Assembly: GCA_030386875.1 (NCBI GenBank)
Contig: CM059568.1
Location: 24,980,120-25,044,119 of the forward strand
DNA length: 64,000 nucleotides
DNA from: Morinoia aosen
Lineage: Eukaryota; Arthropoda; Malacostraca; Amphipoda; Talitridae
Direction: 5' to 3'
Position 1 is the stretch's first letter; the number at the start of each line of letters is the position of its first letter. A model generated the notes under the pieces. That model was given only the letters and a program-made list of their open reading frames with translations. It was not told the origin of the DNA and did no database searches. Shown here piece after piece: positions 1-9,810 of the stretch. The position numbers and the translations under genes are program-made.

Positions 1-1127
1 CCTTTGAATTCGAGCAGGTCTCCAATTGCTTCTGAAAAATGGCCTCCGACCTCGAAAACTTCGGGTGTTGTTTTGAGATGCATAGTAAACTTCGGGAAAC
101 GAGTCCTTCCCGTCCCACTCACTCTCTTCAGGTACAACCGCAAGGTAAGTCTCTCTGGTTTGATACGAGGACTGGGTATTGTTTTTGCGCGCAATTATTT
201 CTCTACCCTCAGGGTTATTACGCACAGCGGAAACGAGACGAGCTAACAATTCTTCAGAGGTATTGAACGGCTCGAGAAGATTTTTTTACAAAAGTTCTCT
301 TCTAAAAGAGGACCAAGAATGGCGATAGCAAGACTGAAAACTACTAAGTCACCAGAGAATTTTTTGAGTTCGATTGCGTTCGTGCTAGCAATTACAAATG
401 GATGTCTTTGTAATGCTACTTCTGTACTATTTAGAATGTGGTCACTCAAATTTCTTATTTTCGATATTGCCATAACCAATTGGGCTGCCAGCCCTTCATT
501 ACGTAACAGCCGTAACTGATTTAAATCGCACGCTAAGGCATGAACTGAACGCTCCCCCTTAGACACGTAGATATCATCTAAAATTTCGATAACCTGATCG
601 AAGGAATAATGAACATCAGGGTTTACTAATTTCGTGACCACTCCATTAAAATCGCCAACACTTTTGTGTGCGCTTCGCACGAGTAACTCTTTTTTGGCGT
701 CATCGGAAGTGACGTCGGGCAACAAGCACATGTACGATTTTAAGTTTGCGACATGCGTCCTAAAACTCTTGGTTTCACAAAAAATCGGGTCTCTGACACG
801 AGGTCTCCCTCTGAACAAGGGAAGCTCTGCACTGGATAGTATAGTACTGCCCCTTTGTAAAGTTGTTGTAACACTACCACCCGTCATCGGTCCACTAGAG
901 GACGTCATTGTAGTAACACTCGGCGTACTGAACGACACAGTCTGCGTACTAACAGTGGTCGTGATTACCGTCGTGGTCTGTGGTCCAGACATAAACACAC
1001 TTGTTGGAGTATGTGCGCACGTAACAGGTAACGTACCACTAACTACTGGAACAGAAACTCTACCGCTACTAGTAATTGTACCCGTAGAACGGATAAATTC
1101 AGGTTCAGAATCAGAATCTCCCATCAT
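1..1127 (-). pseudogene. gag-like capsid gene of Ty3-like copy 1 (frameshifted, partial)
   Basis: Reads from tandem ATGs at 1127/1124. A Ser/Thr/Val-rich N-terminal stretch of about 90 residues is followed by a capsid-like region that aligns with the gag genes at 24 kb and 47 kb: shared blocks include LLPDVTSDDAKKELLVRSA, ILDDIYVSKGERSVHALACD and LAIAILGPLLEENF. Near 265-285 the frame shifts by one base; the next frame continues the homology (TSEELLARLVSAVR) to the window edge, ending in an Arg-rich tract. Gag would form the particle packaging the element RNA. The frameshift makes this copy nonfunctional unless it is a sequencing error. Confidence 0.75.
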
Positions 1128-1979
1128 TTATCGCAACAAGAAAACAAGTTTTTCGCACAATGCTAAAAAAATTGAATAATGCCACAGTCCAACGCAATAT
1201 TCCTACGCCACAAAAAAAATAACACTGCAGAACCCTAAAAAATTTTACCTCGCAAAAAAAATAATCACATAACCGAACGCTAAAAACTCACGTTACTGAA
1301 ATGGATATAGCACACGGTTAAATCCCCAATTAAAATCACTGAAAATTGAAATCCAAAAATTTTTTCTTGCTACTTGCAAACAGAACCGATACCAATTACT
1401 AAAAAGGAACCCGTTACACGAATTCAATCGTATCGATCCCAACAATTTTTGAAACAACAAAAAGCAACAAAATAAAAACTGACGAAGTCACGGAAAATTA
1501 TCTAACAATCCCAAACAAGAACAATATAGCTACAGAACACTCAACTGGGAATCAGCAACGCAGCTGTCGGCAAAGCAGCTCCTGCAGGCAGGGAGTCGCC
1601 ACAGCTGTCGGTCTGGTAGACTGCCCAGGAACAGTAACAGCAGCTGCTCCGCAGCCTGTCTCAAGGTCGTCTGCGTAGCACAGGCACACGCACGGCTGAC
1701 GAGATTCAAGGTCGTACACGCAGCACGAGCACGTTCTTGGAGTGTTTACGTATGTTCACGGTACCACACTGCGCGTAAATGCACAGCTTACTGTTTATGT
1801 ATACGTATTAATTACGTTATCACAGCTTCAGGAGAAATTTGAAACAACACTGTTCGGTATGTAATTTCCTATCACATACACAGTACACAATTGTTCTCGT
1901 AGAAACAGACACTGCAACAGTTCGTAGAATTGTTCTGAACTCAGCTACTTATGCATACAACTGTCGAACGACCACGTCA
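1128..1979 (-). other. leader between small ORF and gag of copy 1
   Basis: No convincing coding sequence. A GC-richer patch (about 1555-1760) holds repeated CAGCTG and CTGCAGG words. Minus-strand GAACTGTTGCAGTG near 1920-1935 resembles CTGTTGCAGTG found at the same place, downstream of the small ORF, in copies 2 and 3. It looks like a splice-acceptor-type sequence, but no matching donor was established. Confidence 0.4.
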
Positions 1980-2204
1980 CTATTTCCGATGGAAATTTAC
2001 GCACAATTTCATGACGCAGTGGTCTCCTTCCTGCTCCAGGTCGACACGCGCTTTGTAGGGCACTCCCAAGGGTATCTGCAAGTCTAAATTATAAGAATCC
2101 AGCATAGTTTCTTCAGGGATTCGTTTTACGATGAATCTAAAAACGTTATTATATACTTGCGGTGCTTCTTCAATTTCTCTTCCCGTTGCCGCAGTATCCT
2201 CCAT
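1980..2204 (-). CDS. small ORF upstream of gag, family member 1a
   Basis: A 74-codon ORF from the ATG at 2204; a longer open frame exists upstream but lacks an ATG. Its C-terminal 50 residues align with three other small ORFs in the window (2827-3051 plus, 25746-25516 minus, 46367-46597 plus). The shared pattern is hydrophobic-x-P-x-E-x-hydrophobic-LDSY, then P-x-(R/K)-(T/A)-R-V, then E-x-G-(D/E)-(H/D), ending in alternating hydrophobics, which suggests a small beta-rich domain. It sits between the TATA box at 2540 and gag. I do not recognise the family and assign no function. A start inside the longer frame is possible. Confidence 0.5.
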   Translation of the reverse strand: MEDTAATGREIEEAPQVYNNVFRFIVKRIPEETMLDSYNLDLQIPLGVPYKARVDLEQEGDHCVMKLCVNFHRK

Positions 2205-2535
2205 AGCAGAGTCGTCGAGTTGACCAAAAATATTCACGTCACACGAAGCGAAGCGTAGACCACCACACGTAGAACTTCCTCCAACCTCTGTAGACACGCG
2301 ATCTCCAAATCGTCGTCGATAAACCAGGCGGAAATTCCCGATATCTTCAATCACCGTACTCGCACCATCCAAATCACAGCACAAGTACCAAGTATAATTT
2401 CACGTCGTGGGAACGTACTAACTGCCACCAGTATCCGTATCTCAGGGTGGATAGTAAATAGGCGAGTAGATTCCAACGTGTACTTGACGTAGAGACAGAA
2501 CACCAAATGCGCTCTGAAGAGCTGAACACGGGGCA

Positions 2536-2542
2536 TTTATAC
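2536..2542 (-). promoter_or_regulatory. TATA box of copy 1
   Basis: Minus-strand TATAAAT inside GTGTATAAATGCCCC, about 330 bases upstream of the small ORF ATG. A TATA box also precedes the homologous small ORFs near 26.0 kb and 46.1 kb, which supports an LTR-type promoter. Start site and LTR ends were not determined. Confidence 0.45.
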
Positions 2543-2826
2543 ACACAAATCGCTGACTCAGCGGCGCACGGTGCCCGAGTCGCACCAGGCGTGGCACTGA
2601 ACGTACGTACTAACATATGTACGAGGACAAGTGCGTGACCGTATTGGCACAGCGTTGCCTTATTATGAAACGACAATTGCTTACTTAAACTTGTGGCCAT
2701 GCTAATTTCCTGTGTCGTATCCTTTCAGATTCCTTGGGCGACTCCTGAACAATTCCAGAACATTGCACATTCCGACTCACAAGATACACTTGTTTAATTC
2801 CAATAATAATTCACTCATAAACCCCG

Positions 2827-3051
2827 ATGTGTAGCGGGGGACACGGTCAACTCTGGCGGCCGCAGGAAACAACGATAGTTTTCGGAATCAGGGTACCGAA
2901 AGAAGTATTGCAAGAAGCCTACTGCAACTTCACGGTGTTCCTGAACCTCGATTCCCCGTTGCGTACTCGAATTCAAGTGTATGAATCCGGAGAACACGTC
3001 GAACTCGTGTTCATAATCAGAATCGCTGCATTCCCAGCGAACATCCGGTGA
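2827..3051 (+). CDS. small ORF, family member 1b (plus strand)
   Basis: A complete 74-codon ORF with an ATG and a TGA stop. It is homologous to the small ORFs upstream of gag at 2.0, 25.6 and 46.4 kb; the N-terminal WRPQETTIVFGIRVP matches WQPRPSVLVFGFKIP of the 25.6-kb copy and the C-terminal YESGEHVELVF matches YEAGEDIEIVF. It points away from member 1a, leaving about 620 bases between their start codons. No gag follows; the next ORF is a small membrane protein at 3229. Function unknown. The intact frame in a region of decayed elements is notable. Confidence 0.55.
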   Translation: MCSGGHGQLWRPQETTIVFGIRVPKEVLQEAYCNFTVFLNLDSPLRTRIQVYESGEHVELVFIIRIAAFPANIR

Positions 3052-3228
3052 AGAATTACGTTTTCTACATCAACGTGGTGCGCAGGGATAGGGGGGCGTG
3101 CTCAACTGTACACATTAACCAACAATACTGTTGATTTATAAATTTATAATCTATTTATCACATTTATGTGATTAAAATTAATCACAATTTTAATCCCCGC
3201 GCTGTTAGTCGCTTTGTTGCCCGCTAAA

Positions 3229-3555
3229 ATGGGAAACAAGGTGTCCAATCTTAATGTTGACACCATTTTAACTGCGATTAAGGCAAATAATGGTCAAATA
3301 TCGGATGAACTAATCCGCCACACAGAGGAGACGAGAGTCGACCTCATCCCTGATCGATTGAGTGACATAATGTTGCTCCTTTACACAATAATCACAATTA
3401 TAATTACTGTAATGGTTATTTACATTAAACGAGATCTCAACAAAGTCATCGGACGACTAAGCGGTGAGGACGTAGCATTGCGTCGATCTGCTTGGAAAGA
3501 AATCAGTAATAGTCCTAGGCAAATAGTTGCACTTCCACCTCAAGTTAGCGCGTAA
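3229..3555 (+). CDS. small putative myristoylated membrane protein, unrecognised
   Basis: A 108-codon ORF from ATG 3229 to TAA. The N-terminus MGNKVS fits the N-myristoylation pattern M-G-x-x-x-S. Residues about 45-67 form one hydrophobic segment (IMLLLYTIITIIITVMVIYI) followed by KR, so one transmembrane helix with a basic cytosolic flank is likely. The first 40 residues (NVDTILTAIKANNGQISDEL) look helical. It lies 180 bases after small ORF 1b on the same strand, and a possible LTR-type promoter follows at 4.6 kb, so it may be the last gene of an LTR element. I do not recognise a family and cannot exclude a chance ORF. Confidence 0.4.
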   Translation: MGNKVSNLNVDTILTAIKANNGQISDELIRHTEETRVDLIPDRLSDIMLLLYTIITIIITVMVIYIKRDLNKVIGRLSGEDVALRRSAWKEISNSPRQIVALPPQVSA

Positions 3556-4560
3556 CATTACAACGCTAGACTCCCACATTCTGAATCTGAATACCATAGA
3601 TCAGAATATCATGTTCTGATTATCCAATCTCCAACGGAGTAGTAACATTCCATGTCTTAGATTAATTCTATTTTATACGGAAAAAAAATCTCTATTATAT
3701 ACGGATTATGTATTCTATTTTATAGATTATTTTGTTCATGTATTCACGTCACGTGAAATATTGAGACGAAGTATTATATTGCGAATAAAAAAAAATCAAA
3801 TTGCGCGCTTGTAGTTTAGTTGAAGTGAACTATGTTAATTTAAATCGTAGGACGATTTGAATCCTATTCTACTTTTACCTTGCCAATTGTGGTAATGTAA
3901 TGTATTGTTTTGCGCATTTAAACCTCTTTTCTATATTTTTATGTAACATGGTCTTATGATGGATTTTTCCTTCTTTATTTCCAATTGCATTGAAACTTTG
4001 TTCTCGAAATATGTTAATATGTTAATCCAAAATAAAAATTTTGTTCTCGATCTGACGGTAGGTGTCCAGTTTGTTCCAGAAAGTGTACCTTATGGAAAGG
4101 ATTTATTAAGTACGCGTTTTGATGTTTGATTTTGATATTTTGATATGTTAATAAAATTGTGTGGTGTATCCATTTGTATCCGAAATATCTGGAGTATCCA
4201 GGAATTCTAAGAATCAATTGATAAATAACTTGATAATGAATAAACAAATTGTTTGAGCTAAGTGCGTAGAGTGATTATTTGGTTGATTTTGGGTAATAAA
4301 CCTAGTATTGAATTGACACTAAAATATAATATTGACACTAAAAGTAATGTTTAGCAAGATGTAGGATTACCGTTGAAATTTGTTTATGATGACAGCAAAG
4401 GCCATACCTGCCTACCTCCGTTCATAATTCGGAAGCAATTTTGTCATACGTTCTGATCTGTGTAATTAACTTGACGAGTTGTAAGATTTATTGATCGTCA
4501 AAGGATAATCAATGTGATTGATTGACGTTTTAAAAATATTTTTATTGTAATAAAAAATTT
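3556..4560 (+). other. AT-rich noncoding stretch after the membrane-protein ORF
   Basis: No homologous coding sequence seen on either strand. AT-rich, with simple A/T runs and scattered AATAAA-like words. It could be the 3' untranslated region and U3 of an LTR element whose promoter is at 4.6 kb, but no matching second LTR was found in the window. Confidence 0.3.
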
Positions 4561-4598
4561 TTGTGCTTGGGGGGTCCTAGATGTGCGCCCGCCAGGCA

Positions 4599-4605
4599 TA
4601 TAAAT
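4599..4605 (+). promoter_or_regulatory. candidate TATA box (possible LTR promoter)
   Basis: GGCATATAAATAGAATCGGC, followed about 30 bases on by TCGTTCATT, looks like an arthropod LTR core promoter with an initiator-type motif. The next 200 bases are GC-richer than the surroundings. It may be the 3' LTR of whatever element carries the two plus-strand ORFs at 2.8-3.6 kb, because no coding follows before the hAT terminus at 4988. Confidence 0.35.
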
Positions 4606-4987
4606 AGAATCGGCGAGAGACATCGTCGTTCATTAGCGGTGGTCTGCCGTAGAGGTCGCATTTACAAACAGAAGCGGCGCTGTTCAGTAGCGGAGCTTGG
4701 CTGTCGAGAAAGCATCCGTAGAGATCACAGATGCGCTATAGAAGTAACGAGATTACCTTCCGATCCAAAGACTTTCTACCAATTACGAAGCCTGTGTCAA
4801 CTCTGAAGTACCATTAAAGGATAACCACGTTACTGCATCTGATTCACCCCCGAACCTCATTCGCGTTAGTTTCGACCTGTATACTAAAAAGGGACGGAAC
4901 AAAATGTTTTCAATTAGTATTATGCGACTATCAATTCCTTGGTCCTGACTCGAGTGTTTTATTTTTTTATTTTTTGTAGGCAAATGC

Positions 4988-5130
4988 CATAGCTGGGCGT
5001 TATCGCGATAAATTATCGCGATAACGATTTCGGGTTATCGGTTATCCGATAATTTTTTTTCCCGAGTTATCGATTTATCGGTATCGCCGATACTTTTGGT
5101 TCCAAATTATCGATAATAAAAAAAAATCGA
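4988..5130 (+). repeat. left terminus and subterminal repeats of the hAT element
   Basis: After the terminal 12 bases come TATCGCGATA twice, then several TTATCGGTTATC and TATCGATAAT words in both orientations. The right end holds the same words, so these are probably transposase-binding subterminal repeats. Confidence 0.65.
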
Positions 5131-5929
5131 TAATTTCAGTTTTTCCCGCTGGGATTCGACATGACGGGGCGGGACGAGTTCGGGACAGGAACTACACGTG
5201 TAGGATGTACGTGTTATGGTGTAATAATGTTGGCCTCTTTTGTGGCCTTTTTGATCAAAAGTGTGGCCTCATGTGAACTTGGCAACCCTGTGGGTGAGAT
5301 CGTGACGACACATATTCAGTTCGTGTTTAGCTCCCGTGATCGTTGGATGTGCATTTAAGTCCGTCTTGTTTCAGTTCAAACTTGCATTATATTAATTAAT
5401 TGATAATATGAGTGATATAGAGGAACTTAGTGACAGTGATAGGGAGGTTACCACTAACCAGTGGCCTTAGTGAAGCTAGACTAGCTCCAATAGGGCCCTA
5501 TTTTTGTGGTATAATTGATGTTGGCGTATAATTCTAAGTGTTATTTACGATCTAGACAATCTTTGATTTTTTTGCCAATCTTGCCTTTTTTACAAGGTAA
5601 TCTTGGCTTTTAATACTTTTGTGAGTGTCAACCCTGGTGGTCGACAGGCGGCGGGGCCGTGTGGCGAAACGTGTGCGTACTTGTGTGTTGTTGGCTGGAT
5701 CGCGCTGAATGTATGTATTGTGTGAACGTGGCGTCGCGTGCTGATCTAAATTAGTTTTGTCTTTAGTGTTGTGTTTTTGAGAGTTAGAACTATAATTGGT
5801 GGTTTAATAGTTGCTAATGTGACGGATATTATACAATTGTGTGTAGGTCATATAATATATGTATAATATATATACAACTGAATATATCTGAACGGGTCAG
5901 TTGTTTGCTTTAATCGCTACTTAAAGAGG
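5131..5929 (+). other. 5' noncoding part of the hAT element
   Basis: No protein homology found. A short ORF at 5408 begins MSDIEELSDSDREV and stops after 20 codons; the acidic start resembles transposase N-termini generally but is too short to call. A GC-richer patch (about 5640-5740) may be promoter or first-exon sequence. Confidence 0.3.
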
Positions 5930-6135
5930 AATTTAAAAACGAGGAAAATTCCAAAGAACTTAATCATATATACTAGGAAAACTCTTTCCTCTTCAAATGT
6001 TAATAGTTTCCTCTACAGGAAACTATTAATATTGGTTTAAACCGTTTATTTTCGGAAGGCAGCTCAAAAGTTATGGGTTTAACTCGCAAAATGTTTAGTG
6101 CGCTACTGGAATTATCTGTAGCGCACTCTTTCTTT

Positions 6136-7219
6136 ATATTTGCAGGCAAACTTTATTAACAAATAGACGGGCTAGCAATGGGGCTTCCGTTGGCTCCGTC
6201 CCTTGCCAACATTTTAATGTGTTTCCACGAAACAAAGTGGTTTAATGAATGCCCCTCTGATTTTAAACCGGTGTTCTATAATCGATATGTAGACGATACT
6301 TTTGTTCTATTTAACCATTCATCTCATGTTGCGCAGTTCCTGAACTATATTAATTATAAGCATCAATAAATTAAGTTTACCGTAGAAGTTGAAAAGAATA
6401 ACTCCCTTGCCTTTCTTGACTGTCTCATGACGAGAGTCGAAGATCACTTTCAGACCTCAGTGCACCGTAAGCAAACTTTCACAGGATTAGGCTCAAGTTT
6501 TTTCAGTTTTTGTTCAACAAGCTTCAAAATTAATTGTGTTCAAACTCTAACCAATGGAGGTTACAAAATATGTACAACCTTCAAAAATGTTCATAGTGAA
6601 TTTGAATTTCTGCGCAAATATTTTAAAACTAACGGTTTTCCCTTGGGTGTCATCAATTCGCAAATTAAAAAATTTCTATCGAAACGATACGCAAAGCAGA
6701 CCGCTGAACAAAACAATAAAGAACTTCTAGATTGCTCTCTCCCGTATTTTGGGGCGCCTTCTGAAAAATTGTCATCTGAGTTGAAATTATTGTGTGAAAA
6801 ATACTTTTTAAACCTTCAGTTACGCGTATCTCTTTTTCATAATTTTAAGGTTGCTTTTTTTTCGGTACAAGGATACGCTTCCGATGGAGATGCGAGCCTC
6901 TCTGATTTATTCTTATAGTTGTGTGCAGTGCACATCATCGTACGTCGGCATGACGTCACGCAATTTTTATATCAGAGTGGCTGAACATCGGGGTCGAAGC
7001 TTCCGCACAGGGAACCAATTAGCGCACCCCTAACACTCCGCAGTACGTAAGCACGCAGAAAAATGCAACGCACCGATATCCCCTGCTAACTTCAAAATCT
7101 TAGATTCAACTTCAACTGCATTCGACATTAAAATTTTAGAGTCACTACATATTTTTAAACGAAAGCCGGCCCTCAACAATACTGACAGCTCCTACCCTTT
7201 GCAAATTTTAACTAGGTAG
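6136..7219 (+). pseudogene. Penelope reverse transcriptase / GIY-YIG endonuclease (partial, broken)
   Basis: The RT region shows GLAMGLPLAPSLANI (template-binding block) and the catalytic NRYVDDTFVLF with both Asp of the YVDD box. Stops occur in LY-stop-QIDG and after NYKHQ, and at least one frameshift precedes the endonuclease. The GIY-YIG-type part reads SCVQCTSSYVGMTSRNFYIR, then VAEHRG, and ends ALNNTDSSYPLQILTR before TAG. PLEs use this pair for target-primed reverse transcription. The N-terminal half is missing. Confidence 0.8.
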
Positions 7220-7344
7220 CAATCCTTTCGGTTTTTTTTTGGGTCATTTTTAATATTATTTTGTTTTCGTGATTTTCATTAATGACTGTATCCAACTTTT
7301 TGTTTTCTCTTTTATTACAGACAGAATGATTTGTACTTTACGAA

Positions 7345-7370
7345 CTGATGATAGAGCTGGACTTCGAAAC
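7345..7370 (+). ncRNA. candidate hammerhead ribozyme core, degenerate
   Basis: CTGATGA (7345-7351) and CGAAAC (7365-7370) are the two invariant core blocks, spaced as expected, just 3' of the PLE coding end where PLE hammerheads are known to lie. The intervening stem II pairs poorly here, unlike the clean stem in the 53.7-kb copy, so activity is doubtful. Confidence 0.4.
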
Positions 7371-7427
7371 GTTTTCCTAGTAAATATGATTAAGTTTTTC
7401 GGAATTTTCCTCGTTTTCAAATTCTTC

Positions 7428-7490
7428 ATATATATACAATATATATAAATATTATATATATTATATATATACACATATACACACACACAC
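7428..7490 (+). repeat. TA/CA microsatellite
   Basis: Runs of TATATA followed by ACACATATACACACACACAC. Borders the 3' end of the nested PLE fragment. Confidence 0.8.
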
Positions 7491-7860
7491 TATATTTTAT
7501 TCAGATTTATTCAGATACATTTTAGTCAGCGTTTCGTTTCCGACTGTCTTTTGGTACCTCGGAAGTACTATGCCATCGGACTTTCCTTGGTATTCTGTTG
7601 TTGCCTCAAAAAAAAGACAAAGCGAGATATTTTGTTACACCAAAAATAAGCGGGACAAACATTAAAAAGGCCTGCCTATGGTCACCTTATTTAATTGTAA
7701 TGCAACTTTCAGTGCTAAAAGCTGTGTTTCGTTAGTGCCTGTGTATATTGTGTACATTTGTGCAAGTGTTTTACGTTTTTCCGATTCTGATTTATCTCAT
7801 TTAATCTTATGGTTATATATATGTATATACATTTTTTCCACATATAGTATTGACCTAGTG

Positions 7861-8459
7861 ATGGCGTTGCTAAAGACTGTTCCTGCAAGCCAAGGAGACT
7901 CAGCGGAGTCTATTGACTCTGAGCTCACTGATACTGAGGCTGAACCTCAGTCACCCTGGCCATTCCTTGGCAAGTGGGTAAAGTATAAAAAGATGGTTGG
8001 CGACAGCTACATCTTCCAGTGCTTGACCTGTCTCCCCAAGATCATTGAGGTAAAGGCGAAAAAGACCACCAAGGCCAACCTGAATAACCACTTCAAAAGG
8101 ATTCATCTTGACAAGGCAAAACAGTTTGATGAAACTTGCAAGGCCAATGTTGGGACTGGCGGCCGCAGCAGGACCCGGTCCGGTCAGTCAGACGACGGTG
8201 GGTCAACCAGCAAGAAGCAGCGGCAGATGACCATCACCGAAATCATCATGGCCCAGGGCAGCTCCGTACTGCGGTCCACCGTCGACAAGACAATTGTCAG
8301 GTTTGTGGTGGACAACATGCTTCCGCTGCAGATTGTGGACAGTCAGAGCTTCAGGGACATGATCCACACCCTCAACCCTAAGAAAGAGGTACCCTCCAGG
8401 AGGACCCTGGGGAGGAGGATCCTCAAAACCTATGAGGAGATGAAGGAGAGCCTCACCAG
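7861..8459 (+). CDS. hAT transposase exon 1 (BED-type zinc finger)
   Basis: Starts at ATG 7861 (MALLKTVPASQGDSAES). A Ser/Glu-rich acidic N-terminus is followed by a BED-like finger: WVKYKKM, then CLTCLPKI (C-x2-C) and LNNHFKRIHLDK (H-x4-H). A basic linker RSRTRSGQSD and a TSKKQRQMTITEII region follow. It ends at CACCAG with donor GTAAGA at 8460 (phase 2). Codon use is GC-rich compared with the AT-rich flanks and introns, which suggests a relatively recent arrival. The protein would bind the subterminal repeats and cut and paste the element. Confidence 0.8.
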
Positions 8460-8547
8460 GTAAGAAACTAAGAAAATATTCAAATATTGAAAAAGATCCA
8501 ATGAATAATGAATAATAAAATCAATTGAAATTATGCTTACATTTCAG

Positions 8548-8772
8548 CAAACTAGAGAAAGTCAAGTGGGTGAGCACTACAGCTGACTGCTGGTCAGCTA
8601 ACAAGAAGGGGTACTTAGGTATGACTGTGCACTGGCTGGACCCAAACACCAGGGTCAGGAAGATGGCTGTCCTGGCCTGTGAGAGGATCATGGGGAGCCA
8701 CACCTATGATGTACTCGCACAAGTCATGGCGAATATCCACAGCCAGTTTGGGATAGAGGACAAGGTCACCAT
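8548..8772 (+). CDS. hAT transposase exon 2 (first catalytic Asp)
   Basis: Acceptor TTTCAG at 8542-8547; the joined reading frame continues SLTSKLEKVKWVSTTADCW. The ADCWSANKKGYLGMTVHWLD block is the conserved hAT motif with the first acidic catalytic residue of the RNase H-like fold. Ends GTCACCAT with donor GTGAGT at 8773 (phase 2). Confidence 0.8.
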
Positions 8773-8915
8773 GTGAGTTATTATATTTTTTGTTTCAGAA
8801 TTTTTGAATATTGTTAGGTTAATAAAGTAGCGATAGTCGATAGAATGAGGTTATCGTCTATAACTAACTATTATTAAATAATGATACATTCTAAAATCTT
8901 TTTTATTTATTTCAG

Positions 8916-9093
8916 GACTACCACAGACAATGCTGCCAATTTTCAAAACGCATTTGTTACATTTGTCTCTGATCTTGATGACCGCCAGGAAGAGGAGACT
9001 CGCGCTCCTGAACCTGAGGCTGAGCCTGCGGACACCCACCTAGAGGTGCTCATCGCTGACCCTCCAGAGGGCCAAGAGGACCTGGAGCTAGAG
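8916..9093 (+). CDS. hAT transposase exon 3 (second catalytic Asp, acidic insert)
   Basis: Acceptor TTCAG at 8911-8915. Begins TTTDNAANFQNAF, the hAT 'TDNA.N' motif with the second catalytic Asp. The rest is an acidic Glu/Pro insert (RQEEETRAPEPEAEPAD). Donor GTGTGT at 9094. Confidence 0.75.
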
Positions 9094-9209
9094 GTGTGTG
9101 GAGTACACTGAATATTACTCTGTCCAATGCTACTTCAAAAGTACTTCAAGAAATGGTTTAAAGTTAAAAAAATATGCATTTATGCAAATTTTAGATAATT
9201 TTTTTCCAG

Positions 9210-9402
9210 TTCATTGCACTTGATGACTTGGAGAAGGGCAGCGAGGACGGCATCACCAAGCTGCCCAGGCAGCACAAGTGTGCGGCGCACACACTGAACC
9301 TGGTCGCCAGCGCCGACATAGAGGAGAGGCACATGCCTGGAGCCTTCAAGAAGGCATACAGGGGCGCCATTGCTAAAGCCCAGGCGCTGTGGAACAAGCA
9401 GG
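9210..9402 (+). CDS. hAT transposase exon 4 (C/H insertion-domain motif)
   Basis: Acceptor TTTCCAG at 9203-9209. Encodes KLPRQHKCAAHTLNLVAS, the conserved C-x2-H motif that opens the helical insertion domain of hAT transposases. Donor GTAAGT at 9403, phase 1. Confidence 0.78.
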
Positions 9403-9489
9403 GTAAGTCATAAAATGTTAATATAAAAAATATACATAAATATTTCAGCTATAATACAAATAATTAAATAATGCAAAACTTTTTTTCAG

Positions 9490-9707
9490 GAACAAGCACA
9501 GTGTTTCCGGACAAACTTTACACGGCGATTAATAGGCGGCTTACTGCTCCTACCAAAACAAGGTGGAACAGCCTCTACGACAGCCTGGTGGTCCTCAACA
9601 AAGTGCTGGAGGAAGAGAAAGACCAGCTGCACTGGTGCATGAACCAGCAGAGGAATCTGACAGTGTTTGTCCAGAATGACATTGACTTCATGTCAGAATA
9701 TTCTGAG
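9490..9707 (+). CDS. hAT transposase exon 5 (insertion domain, TRWNS motif)
   Basis: Acceptor TTTCAG ends at 9489. Encodes RRLTAPTKTRWNSLYDSL; the T-RWNS motif is diagnostic of the hAT insertion domain. Donor GTAAAT at 9708. The downstream joint is unclear: the next coding segment lacks a good acceptor in the right phase, and residues expected around the next hAT motif seem to be missing. Confidence 0.75.
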
Positions 9708-9810
9708 GTAAATAAGCTAAATATAAGTTGGGGGTTATCGCGATACTTTACTGCTTTTTACTCTTTATCTTAAGGTTATATTTTAAAATGAGTTAATTAA
9801 ATAACACTAT

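Larger units (their letters stand above)
1..2545 (-). mobile_element. Ty3-like LTR retroelement copy 1, 5' part, cut by window edge
   Basis: On the minus strand this stretch holds, in order, a TATA-type promoter near 2540, a small ORF (2204-1980), a leader and a gag gene running off the window at position 1. The order matches the two other Ty3-like copies in the window (19-26 kb minus, 46-50 kb plus), and gag and the small ORF are recognisably homologous to theirs at the protein level but clearly diverged, so this is a sister family and not part of the same duplication. Protease, reverse transcriptase and integrase would lie left of the window. LTR boundaries were not resolved. Confidence 0.7.
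5930..7432 (+). mobile_element. Penelope-like element fragment nested in the hAT element
   Basis: Bounded by an inverted repeat of about 55 bases: 5930-5988 (GGAATTTAAAAACGAGGAAA) is nearly complementary to 7378-7432. Between them lies a 3' part of a PLE ORF with RT fingers/palm, linker and GIY-YIG endonuclease, followed by a hammerhead-like core at 7345. The PLE protein is clearly diverged from those at 50-56 kb, so it is another family. It interrupts the hAT element between its left end and transposase. Confidence 0.65.

Noticed and set aside
4561-4806. Arg-rich 81-codon ORF
   Set aside because: Starts without a good ATG context, overlaps the TATA box and has no homologue in the window; more likely LTR sequence.
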